From positions 24,075 to 88,074 of the forward strand of contig JBCCRM010000020.1 in NCBI GenBank assembly GCA_039513195.1: a DNA stretch of 64,000 nt, read 5' to 3'. This document shows, one piece after another, positions 1-8,927 of this stretch; position 1 is the first letter of the stretch, and each line of letters starts with the position of its first letter. The DNA comes from Thermohalobaculum sp039513195 (GTDB lineage Bacteria; Pseudomonadota; Alphaproteobacteria; Rhodobacterales; Rhodobacteraceae). The translations under genes were made by a program, and so were the position numbers. The notes beneath the pieces are model-generated. The model had not been told where the DNA came from, searched no databases, and saw only the letters and a list, made by a program, of their open reading frames with translations.

Positions 1-418
1 GCCTGGGCAGACCCTGGTTCTGATCGGTCTCGTCGATGAGAGCCCGCTGGCAGACTTGGCTCGGCGTCTGGAATTGAACGTCGAAGCGTTTCCGGCTGAG
101 CGCGATGGATCTCGGTCGTTTGCGGACCTAGCGAAGCGCCTCGGCGCAGATGCGGAGGACGCGGTGGCTGCGGTCGCCGTGATCTGTCCCGAAGACGGCG
201 CCACTTCAGCGGCGCTGATCTCCGGCACCCGGATCCTTCTCGACCACGCCTGGCATGGCGCGAAGCTCTTTGTCGAGGACCGAGGCCTGATCGGTGCCGC
301 CGCCTTTGCGATGGACGCCTGGGGTGTCGATCTCGTCTGCGCCGACTCCGGCACGGTGGACTGCCTGCCCGCCGGCATGACCGTGGTCGGCGAACGCCAG
401 TCTATCCCGCGCCACTAA
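1..418 (+). CDS. 3' end of an unidentified protein gene (cut by the window start)
   Basis: The reading frame is open from base 2 to a TAA stop at 416-418, so about 138 C-terminal residues are visible and the true start lies outside the window. A TTG at 56 would give 120 residues, but the frame continues upstream without a stop and no clear ribosome-binding site precedes it, so truncation is more likely. The protein is soluble, Ala/Asp-rich, and ends in ...IPRH. I do not recognise the family. It sits 86 bp upstream of the CoA-ligase pair on the same strand and could be part of that transcription unit. Confidence 0.55.
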   Translation, partial: PGQTLVLIGLVDESPLADLARRLELNVEAFPAERDGSRSFADLAKRLGADAEDAVAAVAVICPEDGATSAALISGTRILLDHAWHGAKLFVEDRGLIGAAAFAMDAWGVDLVCADSGTVDCLPAGMTVVGERQSIPRH

Positions 419-504
419 CCAAACGCCGCTCCGGAGAAAAATACAGACGCGGGATGCCCAAACGGCTCCGCGCCCGGAGAGGTATTTCGAAGGGAGCAAT
501 CGAA

Positions 505-1671
505 GTGGACATTCACGAACATCAGGCGAAGACGCTGCTCTCGGAGTTCGGGGTCCCAGTGCCACCAGGGGCTGTTGCTTTTAGTCCGGAACAGGCGAGT
601 TGGAATGCGCGCGAGATCGGCGGCTCGAAATGGGTGGTCAAAGCGCAGATCCATTCCGGCGGGCGCGGCGAGGTCGGCGGCGTCAGACTCTGCGGCTCCG
701 ACGAGGAGTTGCTGGAGGCCGCCGGCAGCATGCTTGGCCGCCGCCTGGTCACGCGGCAAACCGGAGAGCGGGGCAAGCTCTGCCAACGCCTCTATGTCGA
801 GCGTGCAACCGACATCGCGCGAGAGATCTACCTGGGCCTCGTTCTCGACCGCGCGTCGGAGCGGATCATGGTCGTGGCCTCGGAAGAAGGCGGCATGGAG
901 ATCGAGCAGCTCTCCCTCGAAAAGCCAGACAGCATCCTTCGCATGACCATCGACCCGGCCGCCGGTCTCTGCGACTTCCAGGCGCGAGAGTTGGCGTTCG
1001 GTCTCGGCCTTCAGGGTCCCCAGATCGGTGAGGCGGTTAAGATCCTTCGCGGTGCCTATCGCGCCTTTCGCGACCTCGACGCGACTATGGTCGAGATCAA
1101 CCCATTGGCGGTCACCGGCGACGGCACGCTGGTGGCGCTCGATGCCAAAATGTCTTTCGATGACAATGCGTTCTATCGCCGGCCTGAGATTGCAGCGCTG
1201 CGCGACAAGAGCCAGGAGGACCCGCGCGAGAGCAATGCCGAGGATCAGGGCCTCGCCTATGTCGGCCTCGACGGCAATATCGGCTGCATGATCAATGGCG
1301 CAGGCCTCGCCATGGCGACGCTGGACATGATCAAGCTGGCGGGGGGAGAGCCGGCAAACTTCCTCGATATCGGCGGCGGCGCGAGCCCCGAGCGGGTGCT
1401 GAAGGCGTTTCGTGCCGTCCTGATGGACCCGAAGGTCGAGGTGCTGCTCGTAAACATCTTCGCGGGCATCAACCGCTGCGATTGGGTGGCGGAGGGCGTG
1501 GTCTGGGCCTTCCGCGAGATCGACATGCCGGTCCCCGTTGTCGTCCGCCTCTCCGGCACCAATGTCGAGGAAGGGCAGCGGATCATCGCCACAAGCGGCC
1601 TGCCGATCATCACCGCCGACACGCTGGCCGATGCGGCGCAAAAAGCCGTCGCAGCGCTCAACAAGCACTGA
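505..1671 (+). CDS. Malate/succinate-CoA ligase, beta subunit (ATP-grasp)
   Basis: ATP-grasp beta subunit of the succinyl-CoA synthetase family, 388 aa, close to the size of SucC and of malate-CoA ligase MtkA. It should activate a dicarboxylate to its CoA thioester together with the alpha subunit encoded 14 bp downstream. The N-terminus DIHEHQAKTLL and the C-terminal segment NIFAGINRCDWVAEGV are family hallmarks. I place the start at GTG 505, not at the in-frame ATG 454, because AGGGAG at 491-496 is well spaced and homologous proteins begin at the DIHEHQAK motif. Sequence alone does not separate malate from succinate as substrate. No other TCA genes are adjacent, which favours a specialised ligase such as MtkA. 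Confidence 0.9.
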   Translation: MDIHEHQAKTLLSEFGVPVPPGAVAFSPEQASWNAREIGGSKWVVKAQIHSGGRGEVGGVRLCGSDEELLEAAGSMLGRRLVTRQTGERGKLCQRLYVERATDIAREIYLGLVLDRASERIMVVASEEGGMEIEQLSLEKPDSILRMTIDPAAGLCDFQARELAFGLGLQGPQIGEAVKILRGAYRAFRDLDATMVEINPLAVTGDGTLVALDAKMSFDDNAFYRRPEIAALRDKSQEDPRESNAEDQGLAYVGLDGNIGCMINGAGLAMATLDMIKLAGGEPANFLDIGGGASPERVLKAFRAVLMDPKVEVLLVNIFAGINRCDWVAEGVVWAFREIDMPVPVVVRLSGTNVEEGQRIIATSGLPIITADTLADAAQKAVAALNKH

Positions 1672-1685
1672 GGGAGGGCTCACCC

Positions 1686-2597
1686 ATGGCAATCATCATC
1701 GACGAGACCACCCCAGTCCTCGTGCAGGGCATGTCCGGCCGGCTAGGCCAATTCCATGCCAGCGACATGATCAAACACGGCACAAATGTTGTCGGCGGCG
1801 TCACGCCCGGAAAGGGTGGGCAGCGCCTGTTGGGGCGGCCGCTTTTCAACACCGTGCGCCAGGCGGTGCGCGAAACCGGGGCCGAGGCCTCGCTCGTCTT
1901 CGTGCCGCCTCCCTTTGCCGCCGATGCGATCATGGAGGCCGCCGACGCCGGCGTGCGCTCCGCGGTTTGCATCACAGACGGCATTCCGGCCCAGGACATG
2001 ATGCGGGTGAAACGCTATCTGCGCCGCTACAAGGCCGCGCGACGGATGCGCCTGATCGGACCCAACTGCGCCGGCGTGATCAGCCCGGGCAAGGGCTTCA
2101 TGGGCATCATGCCGCCGCACATCTACGAGCCCGGCCGCGTCGGCGTGGTCAGCCGGTCGGGCACGCTCGGCTATGAGGTGGCGAGCCAGATGCAGACACT
2201 GGGCCTTGGCGTTTCCACTTCCGTCGGTATCGGCGGCGATCCGATCAACGGGTCGAGCTTCCGGGACATCCTGGAGCTGTTCGAGGCCGATCCGGAAACC
2301 GATGCGGTGATGATGATTGGCGAGATCGGTGGGCCGCAGGAGGCCGAAGCGGCGGAATACGCCCGCGACGAGATGTCCAAGCCGGTGATCGCTTATGTTG
2401 CCGGGCTGGCCGCACCGAAGGGGCGCAAGATGGGCCACGCCGGTGCGATCATCTCTGCCTTTGGCGAAAGCGCCCAGGAGAAGGTGTCGCTGTTGCAAGA
2501 CGCAGGCGTTACTGTGGCGCCGAACCCGTCCTCGATGGGCGAGACGGTGGCCAAGGTCCTTGCCGACCGGGGCTTGGCGCAGATCGCAGCGGCATAG
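1686..2597 (+). CDS. Malate/succinate-CoA ligase, alpha subunit
   Basis: CoA-binding alpha subunit, 303 aa, partner of the preceding beta subunit. The Rossmann-type CoA-binding half carries VQGMSGRLGQFH and GGVTPGKGGQ. The ligase half carries LIGPNCAGVISPG and the active-site phosphohistidine in KMGHAGAI near the C-terminus. The ATG at 1686 follows a GAGGGAGGG tract at the end of the beta gene. The two genes form an obvious operon. MtkB of the serine cycle and SucD of the TCA cycle are the two candidate assignments. The downstream convergent gene is separated by a strong hairpin. Confidence 0.9.
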   Translation: MAIIIDETTPVLVQGMSGRLGQFHASDMIKHGTNVVGGVTPGKGGQRLLGRPLFNTVRQAVRETGAEASLVFVPPPFAADAIMEAADAGVRSAVCITDGIPAQDMMRVKRYLRRYKAARRMRLIGPNCAGVISPGKGFMGIMPPHIYEPGRVGVVSRSGTLGYEVASQMQTLGLGVSTSVGIGGDPINGSSFRDILELFEADPETDAVMMIGEIGGPQEAEAAEYARDEMSKPVIAYVAGLAAPKGRKMGHAGAIISAFGESAQEKVSLLQDAGVTVAPNPSSMGETVAKVLADRGLAQIAAA

Positions 2598-2633
2598 CTG
2601 CTGGTCGGGCGAGGTTGACAACTGTCGAGCAGA

Positions 2634-2654
2634 GGGTGGGCGACGCGCCCACCC
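2634..2654. terminator. Bidirectional terminator hairpin between convergent genes
   Basis: A perfect 9-bp stem, GGGTGGGCG pairing with CGCCCACCC, with the 3-nt loop ACG. It lies between the stop of the ligase alpha subunit and the stop of the convergent MaoC-phosphotransacetylase gene. There is no strong T-tract on either side, so termination efficiency is uncertain, but the position is what a shared terminator would require. Confidence 0.6.
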
Positions 2655-2657
2655 GAC

Positions 2658-4064
2658 CTATTCCGCGGCCTTTTCCGCCATGCCTGCTCCGGACAGGCGT
2701 GCATGGTGGAGTGCCGCAATGGCGCAGGAGGCGAGGCGCGCCTTCTCCCCATCCGCCCGCGAAGTCAGGATGATCGGTGCCGCAGCGCCCATCACGATCC
2801 CACCGGCCTCGGCGTGGGCCACAAAAGTCAGCTCCTTCGCCAGCATATTCCCGGCATCTAGGTTAGGGGCGACCAGGATCTCCGCCCGCCCGGCAACCAG
2901 CGATTTGATGCCCTTGGTCCGCGCCGCTTCCGCATCGATGGCATTGTCCATTGCCAACGGTCCATCGACCATGCCGCCGGTGATCTGGCCCCGTTCCGCC
3001 ATCTTCGACAAGAGCGCCGCGTCGATCGAGGAGGGGATCTTGGGGTTCACCGTCTCGACCGCCGAGAGGACACCGACCTTGGGCTGTTCGATCCCGACGG
3101 AAAGCGCCAGGTCGATGGCGTTCTGAACAATATCCACTTTGGTCTCCAGGTCCGGGGCGATGTTGATGGCCGCATCGGTCACCAGCAGAAGGTGCTTTAG
3201 CCCCGGCACATCCATTACAAAGACATGGGTCAGGCGGCGGCCCGTGCGCAGCCCGCCATCGCGCTTGACCACCGCGCCGAGGAGTTGATCGGTGTGCAGA
3301 TGCCCCTTCATCAGTGCGCCGGCACGCCCCTCTCGAACTAGGGCGACCCCCTTCGCCGCCGCCTGGGCATGGTCGGCGATGTCGATGATCTCGATGCCGC
3401 TCAGATCGTCCTCGGTCTCGGCGGCACAGGCGCGGACCTTGCGCGCATCCCCGATCAGGATCGGAGTGATCAAGGTGTGGCGCGCCGCCAGGAGCGCGCC
3501 GCCGAGGGAGTTCGGCTCCTCCGGACAGACCACCGCGGTGGGGATCGGCGGCAGGGGCTCGGCCTGTTCCAAAAGCTGGTCGAAGTGGTAGTGCCGCTGC
3601 ACCAGCAGGCCCGGGACGTCCAATGCGTCGAAGCGCATCTTCTGGGCGGGGGCGACGACCCGCGCCTCCCCCTCCAGGATCTGGACGCCATCGGCGACCC
3701 GTATGACTTGGGTGGCGAAAGTTACCTCGTCTTCCTCGTGTTTTGCAGTCACCAGCACCCGCGCGGTCAGCTCGTCGCCCGCCTGCGCGCGGCCGAGAAA
3801 CCGAAAATTCTGCGCGCGGTAGAGCGTGCCAGGCCCAGGCATCAAATTGCCGAGCACAGCCGACACCAGCGAGCCCACCCAAAGCGATGGGGCCACCGCC
3901 TCCGGGTTGCCGTCGCCGTCGCCATCTACCCCCGGCATATGCATCGGGTTCAAGTTGCCCGAGGCATGGGCGAAGACGTACAGATCCTCCGCCGCGCAGA
4001 GACGGGTCAGCTCCGCGGTGTCGCCAACATTGATCTCCCCATAGGTGCGGTTTTGCAGCTTCAT
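2658..4064 (-). CDS. MaoC-like hydratase / phosphate acetyl(butyryl)transferase fusion
   Basis: Two-domain protein of 468 aa. Residues about 1-150 form a MaoC-like hot-dog domain (FAHASGNLNPMH, PGTLYRAQNFRFLGRA). Residues about 175-460 are a phosphate acetyl/butyryltransferase domain (MKGHLHTDQLLGAVV, HVFVMDVPG, LAMDNAIDAEAA). The family is annotated as bifunctional enoyl-CoA hydratase/phosphate acetyltransferase. It would interconvert an acyl-CoA and an acyl phosphate. Its start codon overlaps the stop of the upstream DUF3141 gene by 4 nt (ATGA), so the two are translationally coupled. No acetate or butyrate kinase is visible, although the truncated gene at the window start is too incomplete to exclude one upstream. 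Confidence 0.88.
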   Translation of the reverse strand: MKLQNRTYGEINVGDTAELTRLCAAEDLYVFAHASGNLNPMHMPGVDGDGDGNPEAVAPSLWVGSLVSAVLGNLMPGPGTLYRAQNFRFLGRAQAGDELTARVLVTAKHEEDEVTFATQVIRVADGVQILEGEARVVAPAQKMRFDALDVPGLLVQRHYHFDQLLEQAEPLPPIPTAVVCPEEPNSLGGALLAARHTLITPILIGDARKVRACAAETEDDLSGIEIIDIADHAQAAAKGVALVREGRAGALMKGHLHTDQLLGAVVKRDGGLRTGRRLTHVFVMDVPGLKHLLLVTDAAINIAPDLETKVDIVQNAIDLALSVGIEQPKVGVLSAVETVNPKIPSSIDAALLSKMAERGQITGGMVDGPLAMDNAIDAEAARTKGIKSLVAGRAEILVAPNLDAGNMLAKELTFVAHAEAGGIVMGAAAPIILTSRADGEKARLASCAIAALHHARLSGAGMAEKAAE

Positions 4065-6466
4065 GGCAGCCCTGTCCCCCCGGTTAACGGATCCTGGGAG
4101 ACAGTGACGCCGTCGAAGTCACGGCCGAGCGCCATGTGAAACCGGCGCAGCAGCGTCATCGTCCGGTCATCCATCTCTGCGACCTCGCCAGGGATGAACC
4201 GCACAACGCGGAGCGCCAGGTCGCGATCCTCCTCTGCCGCCAGGAGCTTCGGGAGGCTATCGATTGCGCCCTCCGGATCGAACTCGGCGATCAGGGTCTG
4301 TTCGTGGATGATATGGGCGCGCATCTCCGCCCCCAGAGACCGAAAGGGTTCATCGTCGGTCAGGACCCTGCTCGCCCGCTCCAGACGGTCGCGCCGCACC
4401 GAGCCACGGGACTCCGCCAGCATCACCAGCATCCGGATCACCGCCTCAGCCAAGCCGCCGCGGTCTCGGTTCAACAGCGCTCGCTGCACATCCGGTAGTG
4501 CCTTCAGCTCTTCGCTGGTGGGCAGCGCGCGCGGGGCGGCATGGGGAGTGCCAAACCACTGCATGAATGGATTGGCATAGAGCGAGAAGAACGCCATCTC
4601 ATAGGCCGCATCGCGCATGTCGCGGGCGAGATCCATGCTCTGCTCGACCATATCGGCCCAAATCCGCTCTGCGCGCAGGAATGGATTGGTGCCTTCCACC
4701 GGGCGGCGGGATTGGCGCACATCGTTGGCTGCGCTGCGGACCGGTGCGGCCCAAGGGGCTCCGCTCGACAGCGCGGAGCGTTGGATCCGCAGCGGATGGA
4801 TCCGGCGCATGGTGTCCGTCGGCTGAAAGCCGGCCATTGCCTTGACCCAAGGGCGCAAGGCCATGTCGTAGAACTCCGCCTGCACCTCCGAAAGACGCGA
4901 GACCGCGGCAAAGGGCGTCTCGTCGGAACGGCCGTCATCCAGCGCCTCCAGATCCGTAAGATGGCGCTCGACAAAGCTTACCTCGAACCGCGCGTCGGTT
5001 CCGGTGCCGATGACCCGGTCAATCGTCATCTCATAGAGGCCGGGGGCCAGGTTCTCGATGGTCTGGAGGACGGAGGCGACCTGCGAATGCTCCTTCTTCG
5101 CGACCGAGGAGGAGACGAAGATGCCGAGATGCCCGACCTTTTCGTGGATCATGTAGATGATGCGCTGCCCGCGGATCCGGATTTCGTCGACATCGGCATA
5201 GGAGTCTAGGATCCAGGACAGCGCCTGCTGGGGTGGGGTGATGTTGTCGCCATGGCTCGCGAAGACGATCACCGGCGAGCGGATTTGTTTCAAATCCACC
5301 GGTTTGCCCGGCTCAAGACGCGCCTCGCCCCGCGCCAGGCGGTTGCCAACAAAGATCTGATTGACGATCCAGGCGATCTCCGCCTCGTTCATCAGGAAGA
5401 AGCCGCCCCACCAGCGTTCGAATTCCAGGAACCGCTGCCGCCCGTGGTCGGCGTCGCGGTAGAGGTCGAAATACTTCCGGAAGAAGTTTCGGCTGGGGTT
5501 CAGCATCTCGAAGTTCATCACGAGATGGGCACCGTCGAACTGGCCGCGATTGAGGTCCGACAACACCATCGCAGTGGCAACTCCGCCGAGGATGCCGCCA
5601 TTGTAGCGCATCGGGTTGCTGCCAACCGAGCCCGCCCAGGCATCGACCGGCGCACCGTTGGCGACGACGGGCCCCGGCAAATCCGGATGCGAGGCGGCCA
5701 GGATCAGAGTCGCCCAACCGCCCTGGCAATTGCCCATCACCACCGGTTTCGGCGCATCCGGGTGGCGCTTGCGGATTTCCTGGACAAAGGCTGCCTCGGC
5801 GCGGGTCACATCGGCGATTGTCTGCCCTTCGACCGGATCGCGGCGGAAGGCGACGAAATAGACCGGGTGCCCGGCCCGCAGCCCGACACCAACCTGGCTG
5901 TCTTCCTTGAAGCCGCCAATCCCGCCACCATGGCCCGCCCGCGGATCAATGATCATGTAAGGCCGCTTCATCGGGTCGATCGTCACCCCATCGGGTGGCA
6001 CGATCTGTAACAGGAAGTAGTTGCAGGGCGAGGGCAGGCTCGCGCCGTCCAGCACCAATTCGGACCGGTAGGCGAGGACCGGCGGGCATCCGGCAGCCTC
6101 ATGTTCCAGGAAGATGTCGCCGCGGTCGAGCAGCGTGTCGAGGCTCAGCACCAGCCGCTGCGCGCTGTCCTGTAGATACGCGGCGAAATGCTGTGCCAGA
6201 TCGGGCCAAGGTGTCCCCGTCGCGACATCGCCGAACAGGGTGGCGAGGCCCTCTCTGCTCTGATGCGACCGCGCCCGGTGGACCGCGGAGATGGTTTCGC
6301 TCTGCTTTCGCGCCGCCGCGAGCATTAGCTGCGCGCCACTGCCTGAGACACCCAGATTGCGAAGCACTGTGGCGTAGCCGTTGCTGAGTTGCGACAGAAA
6401 CGGGGTTCCAAAGGTCATCTGGCTCAGCGGCTCAGACACAATCGTAAACGGCGTCGTCTCGGTCAT
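4061..6466 (-). CDS. DUF3141-family alpha/beta hydrolase (PHA synthase-like)
   Basis: 801-aa protein of the DUF3141 family, related to polyhydroxyalkanoate synthases. The nucleophile elbow near residue 246 reads MGNCQGGWA. This is the G-x-C-x-G lipase-like box with Cys in the nucleophile position, as in PHA synthases. Candidate Asp (SHGDNITPP) and His (KVGHLGIF) members of the triad follow in the expected order. The C-terminal ~300 residues are helical and specific to this family. It lies between a FabI-like gene 12 bp upstream and the phosphotransacetylase fusion downstream, which fits acyl-CoA/PHA turnover. Whether it polymerises, depolymerises or does something else is not known from sequence. 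Confidence 0.82.
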   Translation of the reverse strand: MTETTPFTIVSEPLSQMTFGTPFLSQLSNGYATVLRNLGVSGSGAQLMLAAARKQSETISAVHRARSHQSREGLATLFGDVATGTPWPDLAQHFAAYLQDSAQRLVLSLDTLLDRGDIFLEHEAAGCPPVLAYRSELVLDGASLPSPCNYFLLQIVPPDGVTIDPMKRPYMIIDPRAGHGGGIGGFKEDSQVGVGLRAGHPVYFVAFRRDPVEGQTIADVTRAEAAFVQEIRKRHPDAPKPVVMGNCQGGWATLILAASHPDLPGPVVANGAPVDAWAGSVGSNPMRYNGGILGGVATAMVLSDLNRGQFDGAHLVMNFEMLNPSRNFFRKYFDLYRDADHGRQRFLEFERWWGGFFLMNEAEIAWIVNQIFVGNRLARGEARLEPGKPVDLKQIRSPVIVFASHGDNITPPQQALSWILDSYADVDEIRIRGQRIIYMIHEKVGHLGIFVSSSVAKKEHSQVASVLQTIENLAPGLYEMTIDRVIGTGTDARFEVSFVERHLTDLEALDDGRSDETPFAAVSRLSEVQAEFYDMALRPWVKAMAGFQPTDTMRRIHPLRIQRSALSSGAPWAAPVRSAANDVRQSRRPVEGTNPFLRAERIWADMVEQSMDLARDMRDAAYEMAFFSLYANPFMQWFGTPHAAPRALPTSEELKALPDVQRALLNRDRGGLAEAVIRMLVMLAESRGSVRRDRLERASRVLTDDEPFRSLGAEMRAHIIHEQTLIAEFDPEGAIDSLPKLLAAEEDRDLALRVVRFIPGEVAEMDDRTMTLLRRFHMALGRDFDGVTVSQDPLTGGTGLP

Positions 6467-6478
6467 GTCCGTCTCCTC

Positions 6479-7243
6479 TCAGCCCACAATGCTGAAACCG
6501 CCATCGATCAGGTGGACGCCGCCGGTGACGTTGAAAGCCTCGCGGCTGGCGAGGAAGGCGGCATAAGCGCCGACATCCTCGATCGTCGCCAGGTGGTGGG
6601 TCGGTGCGCGCTCGGCCGCATGGGTCAGTAATTCGTCGAATTCCGCGATGCCGGAGGCTGCCCGTGTCTTCAGCGGACCTGGCGACAACGCATGGACCGA
6701 GATGCCCTTTTCCCCAAGCTCCGCCGCCACATAACGGGTAACGGATTCGAGGGCGGCCTTCACCGGCCCCATGACATTGTAATGATCCACCACTTTTTCG
6801 GAGCCGTAGAAGCTGACCGTCATGCAGGTCCCGCCCTGTGGCATCAGCGGCTCGGCGGCGCGGATGAGCCGCAGGAAGGAGTGGACCGAGATATCCATAG
6901 CAAGCCCAAATCCTTCGGCCGAACAATCGACGACGCGACCGTGCAGGTCCTCTTTCGGGCAGAAGGCGATGGCATGGAGCAGAGTATCGAGCCGGCCCCA
7001 GCGCGCCTCGATCTCGGCGAACAGCGCCGAGGCAGCCTCTGGGTCGCGGACATCGAGAGGCATCACGATCTCCGCCCCCAGCCGCTCGGCCAGCGGGCGG
7101 ACATGGCGTTCCGCCTTCTCATTGAGATAGGTCACCGCCAGGTCAGCCCCTTGGGTGCGGAATGCCTCCGCACAACCCCAGGCGATCGACTGGTCATTGG
7201 CGATGCCGACAATCAAGGCCTTCTGACCCGACAGGGAGAACAT
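6479..7243 (-). CDS. FabI-like enoyl-ACP reductase (short-chain dehydrogenase fold)
   Basis: 254-aa NAD(P)H-dependent enoyl reductase of the FabI type. The N-terminal cofactor motif VGIANDQSIAWG is the divergent glycine-rich loop typical of FabI. The catalytic pair is seen in YNVMGPVK (Tyr, six residues, Lys), preceded by a second Tyr in SFYGSEKV. I choose the internal ATG at 7243 (MFSLSGQKALIVG) because an upstream in-frame ATG at 7300 would add a non-family extension overlapping the promoter. First gene of a three-gene operon with the DUF3141 and MaoC-phosphotransacetylase genes. It is probably a second, specialised FabI paralogue acting on acyl-CoA/ACP pools. Confidence 0.87.
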   Translation of the reverse strand: MFSLSGQKALIVGIANDQSIAWGCAEAFRTQGADLAVTYLNEKAERHVRPLAERLGAEIVMPLDVRDPEAASALFAEIEARWGRLDTLLHAIAFCPKEDLHGRVVDCSAEGFGLAMDISVHSFLRLIRAAEPLMPQGGTCMTVSFYGSEKVVDHYNVMGPVKAALESVTRYVAAELGEKGISVHALSPGPLKTRAASGIAEFDELLTHAAERAPTHHLATIEDVGAYAAFLASREAFNVTGGVHLIDGGFSIVG

Positions 7244-7274
7244 GCCCGCTCCTGTGCTGCCGCAGCATACTAGG

Positions 7275-7286
7275 GTGCAGTGCAAC
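7275..7286. promoter_or_regulatory. TGC-rich near-palindrome, possible PhaR-type operator
   Basis: The sequence GTGCAGTGCAAC (TTGCACTGCAC on the coding strand) lies 32-43 nt upstream of the fabI-like start. PhaR regulators of PHA metabolism in alphaproteobacteria are known to bind TGC-rich sites with opposed CTGC/GCAG or TTGC/GCAA halves. The fit to that pattern and the PHA-like content of the operon make this a candidate operator. No phaR gene is present in the window. Confidence 0.35.
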
Positions 7287-7360
7287 ACATCTCCCGACAA
7301 GTTTTTTTGACAGACCCCAATGTCACGGGGCCGATCATGTCATGAGAAGGCTCTTTGGCG

Positions 7361-8680
7361 TCACGCGCGGGAGAACAAGTTCTTCCAGGCGTGGCGCAGG
7401 GCGTCCTCGCCCATCGCCAGAGGTTCGTCCTTGTAGGCGCAATAGGCGACGGTCTGGTCGATGATGAAGCGCGGGTGGAAGGCGTGCAGCTCCGCTCCCG
7501 GTTCCTTCGAATAAAGCTCCAAGAAGAGGAAGGCGAGCACCTCTTCGGTGAGCTGCAGGCCCTCCTTCTCCGCGGTTAGGGCGAAGATCTGAATGTACAT
7601 GTCGCGGGATGGTCTATCGACCAGGATCTTATAGCGGATCCTACGCAGCGCCGCGTCGTCCACCAACTTGCGCGGGGCGATGTTGGTGGAGAAGATTACG
7701 AAGCTGTCGAAATGCACTTCGAATTTGCGCCCGGTCTGCAGCGCCAAGTAATCCACCCCGGCCTCCAGCGGCACAATCAGGCGGTTCATCACCTCCTGCG
7801 GTGTTGGGCGCTGGCGGCCGAAATCATCGACCACGAAGACCCCGCCAGAGGCTTTCATCTGCATCGGCGCTTCGTAGACGCGGCTAACCGGGTTATAGGC
7901 GAGGTCCAACATGTCGAGCGTCAACTCGCCGCCGGTCGTGACCGCCGGGCGGACGCAGGGCACGAAGCGGGGGTCGAGACCCACCTCGCGGCGAAGCGTA
8001 CTGCGCATGTCCCGCTCCGAACTAACGCGACGATGCACGATCGGGTCATAGACCAGGATCACCTGCTTTTCGACCTGGATCGCGTAGGGGACGTAGATAT
8101 GATCCTCATAGGCCGCGCAAATCGCATGCGAGATCGACGACTTACCATTGCCTGGCGGCCCATAGAGCAGCATGGCAGAGCTAGAATTGACCGCCGGGCC
8201 GAGCTCGTCCATCAGGCTCGGCGATAGTGTCAGCTCAGCAAAGACCTTTTGCAGCATCGGCTCGGTCAGGGTGATGTCGCGGATCGATTGGGCCTTCGTC
8301 TGATGGTTATAGAGATCCAGAGGGATCGGCGCCGGCCCCACATACTCGCTCTGCGTCAGGGCCTCATCCGCCCACACCTTGCCCTTTTGGGTCAAGGCGT
8401 AGCGCATTTCCGAGGTCATCTGCGCGCCAAGCTGCCCGAGAGGCTCGATCAGCTTCCGCTCCTTCGCGATTTCGATGACATCCTGGATAATCGGCACGGC
8501 AAGCTTGATCACCGCCGCCATCTCGCTCGCGCGCTCGAGACCCATGCGATAGACGGTTTTGCACAGCAGCTCGATCAGGAAGCCTTCGTCGAGCCCGGTC
8601 TCCGCGATCGACTGCGGTGCCCGCGGTGTTGGCACACCCCGGGGGGCCATCTGCATGTCCACGTGCAGGGGAGCGTTCAT
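7361..8680 (-). CDS. AAA-family ATPase of unknown role
   Basis: 439-aa soluble ATPase. Walker A is LLYGPPGNGKSS near residue 175 and the Walker B-like strand is GGVFVVDDFGRQ near 283. An arginine-rich sensor region follows (DDAALRRIRYKI). The N-terminal ~150 residues are a helical, winged-helix-like segment that I cannot assign. It belongs to the AAA proteins annotated only as ATP-binding protein in alphaproteobacteria. It is flanked by the fabI-like operon 117 bp downstream and a divergent glycosyltransferase-like gene, with no obvious functional partner. A MoxR-like chaperone or a remodelling ATPase would be possible, but I see no VWA or ClpP-like partner gene. Confidence 0.75.
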   Translation of the reverse strand: MNAPLHVDMQMAPRGVPTPRAPQSIAETGLDEGFLIELLCKTVYRMGLERASEMAAVIKLAVPIIQDVIEIAKERKLIEPLGQLGAQMTSEMRYALTQKGKVWADEALTQSEYVGPAPIPLDLYNHQTKAQSIRDITLTEPMLQKVFAELTLSPSLMDELGPAVNSSSAMLLYGPPGNGKSSISHAICAAYEDHIYVPYAIQVEKQVILVYDPIVHRRVSSERDMRSTLRREVGLDPRFVPCVRPAVTTGGELTLDMLDLAYNPVSRVYEAPMQMKASGGVFVVDDFGRQRPTPQEVMNRLIVPLEAGVDYLALQTGRKFEVHFDSFVIFSTNIAPRKLVDDAALRRIRYKILVDRPSRDMYIQIFALTAEKEGLQLTEEVLAFLFLELYSKEPGAELHAFHPRFIIDQTVAYCAYKDEPLAMGEDALRHAWKNLFSRA

Positions 8681-8927
8681 TCATCACCTCGCCGGTTACA
8701 CGCGGCCGATTCAGCGCGTTAAGGATCTGTTCACTATCCTGCTAGGCACGAAGCTTGACGCTTTTTGGGAGGTGCCTGGGCCATATTCCGCCTCAACTGT
8801 GGCCCGGGTAAGGCAGCGGGAAACAGCGCTGGTCGAATCGCGCTGAGGGCGAGTTTCCCAAGGTCATCAGATCTTTAACCCTCTTCGCGTTCTCTGTCCC
8901 GTTGCGGAGCAAGCTCGAGGAAATGGC

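Noticed and set aside
415..1692. Long open frame on the minus strand opposite the CoA-ligase beta subunit
   Set aside because: It mirrors the codon structure of the real gene, has no family features, and many such antisense frames arise in GC-rich DNA; similar cases opposite 1743-2621, 44357-45775 and 59984-61429 were dismissed for the same reason.
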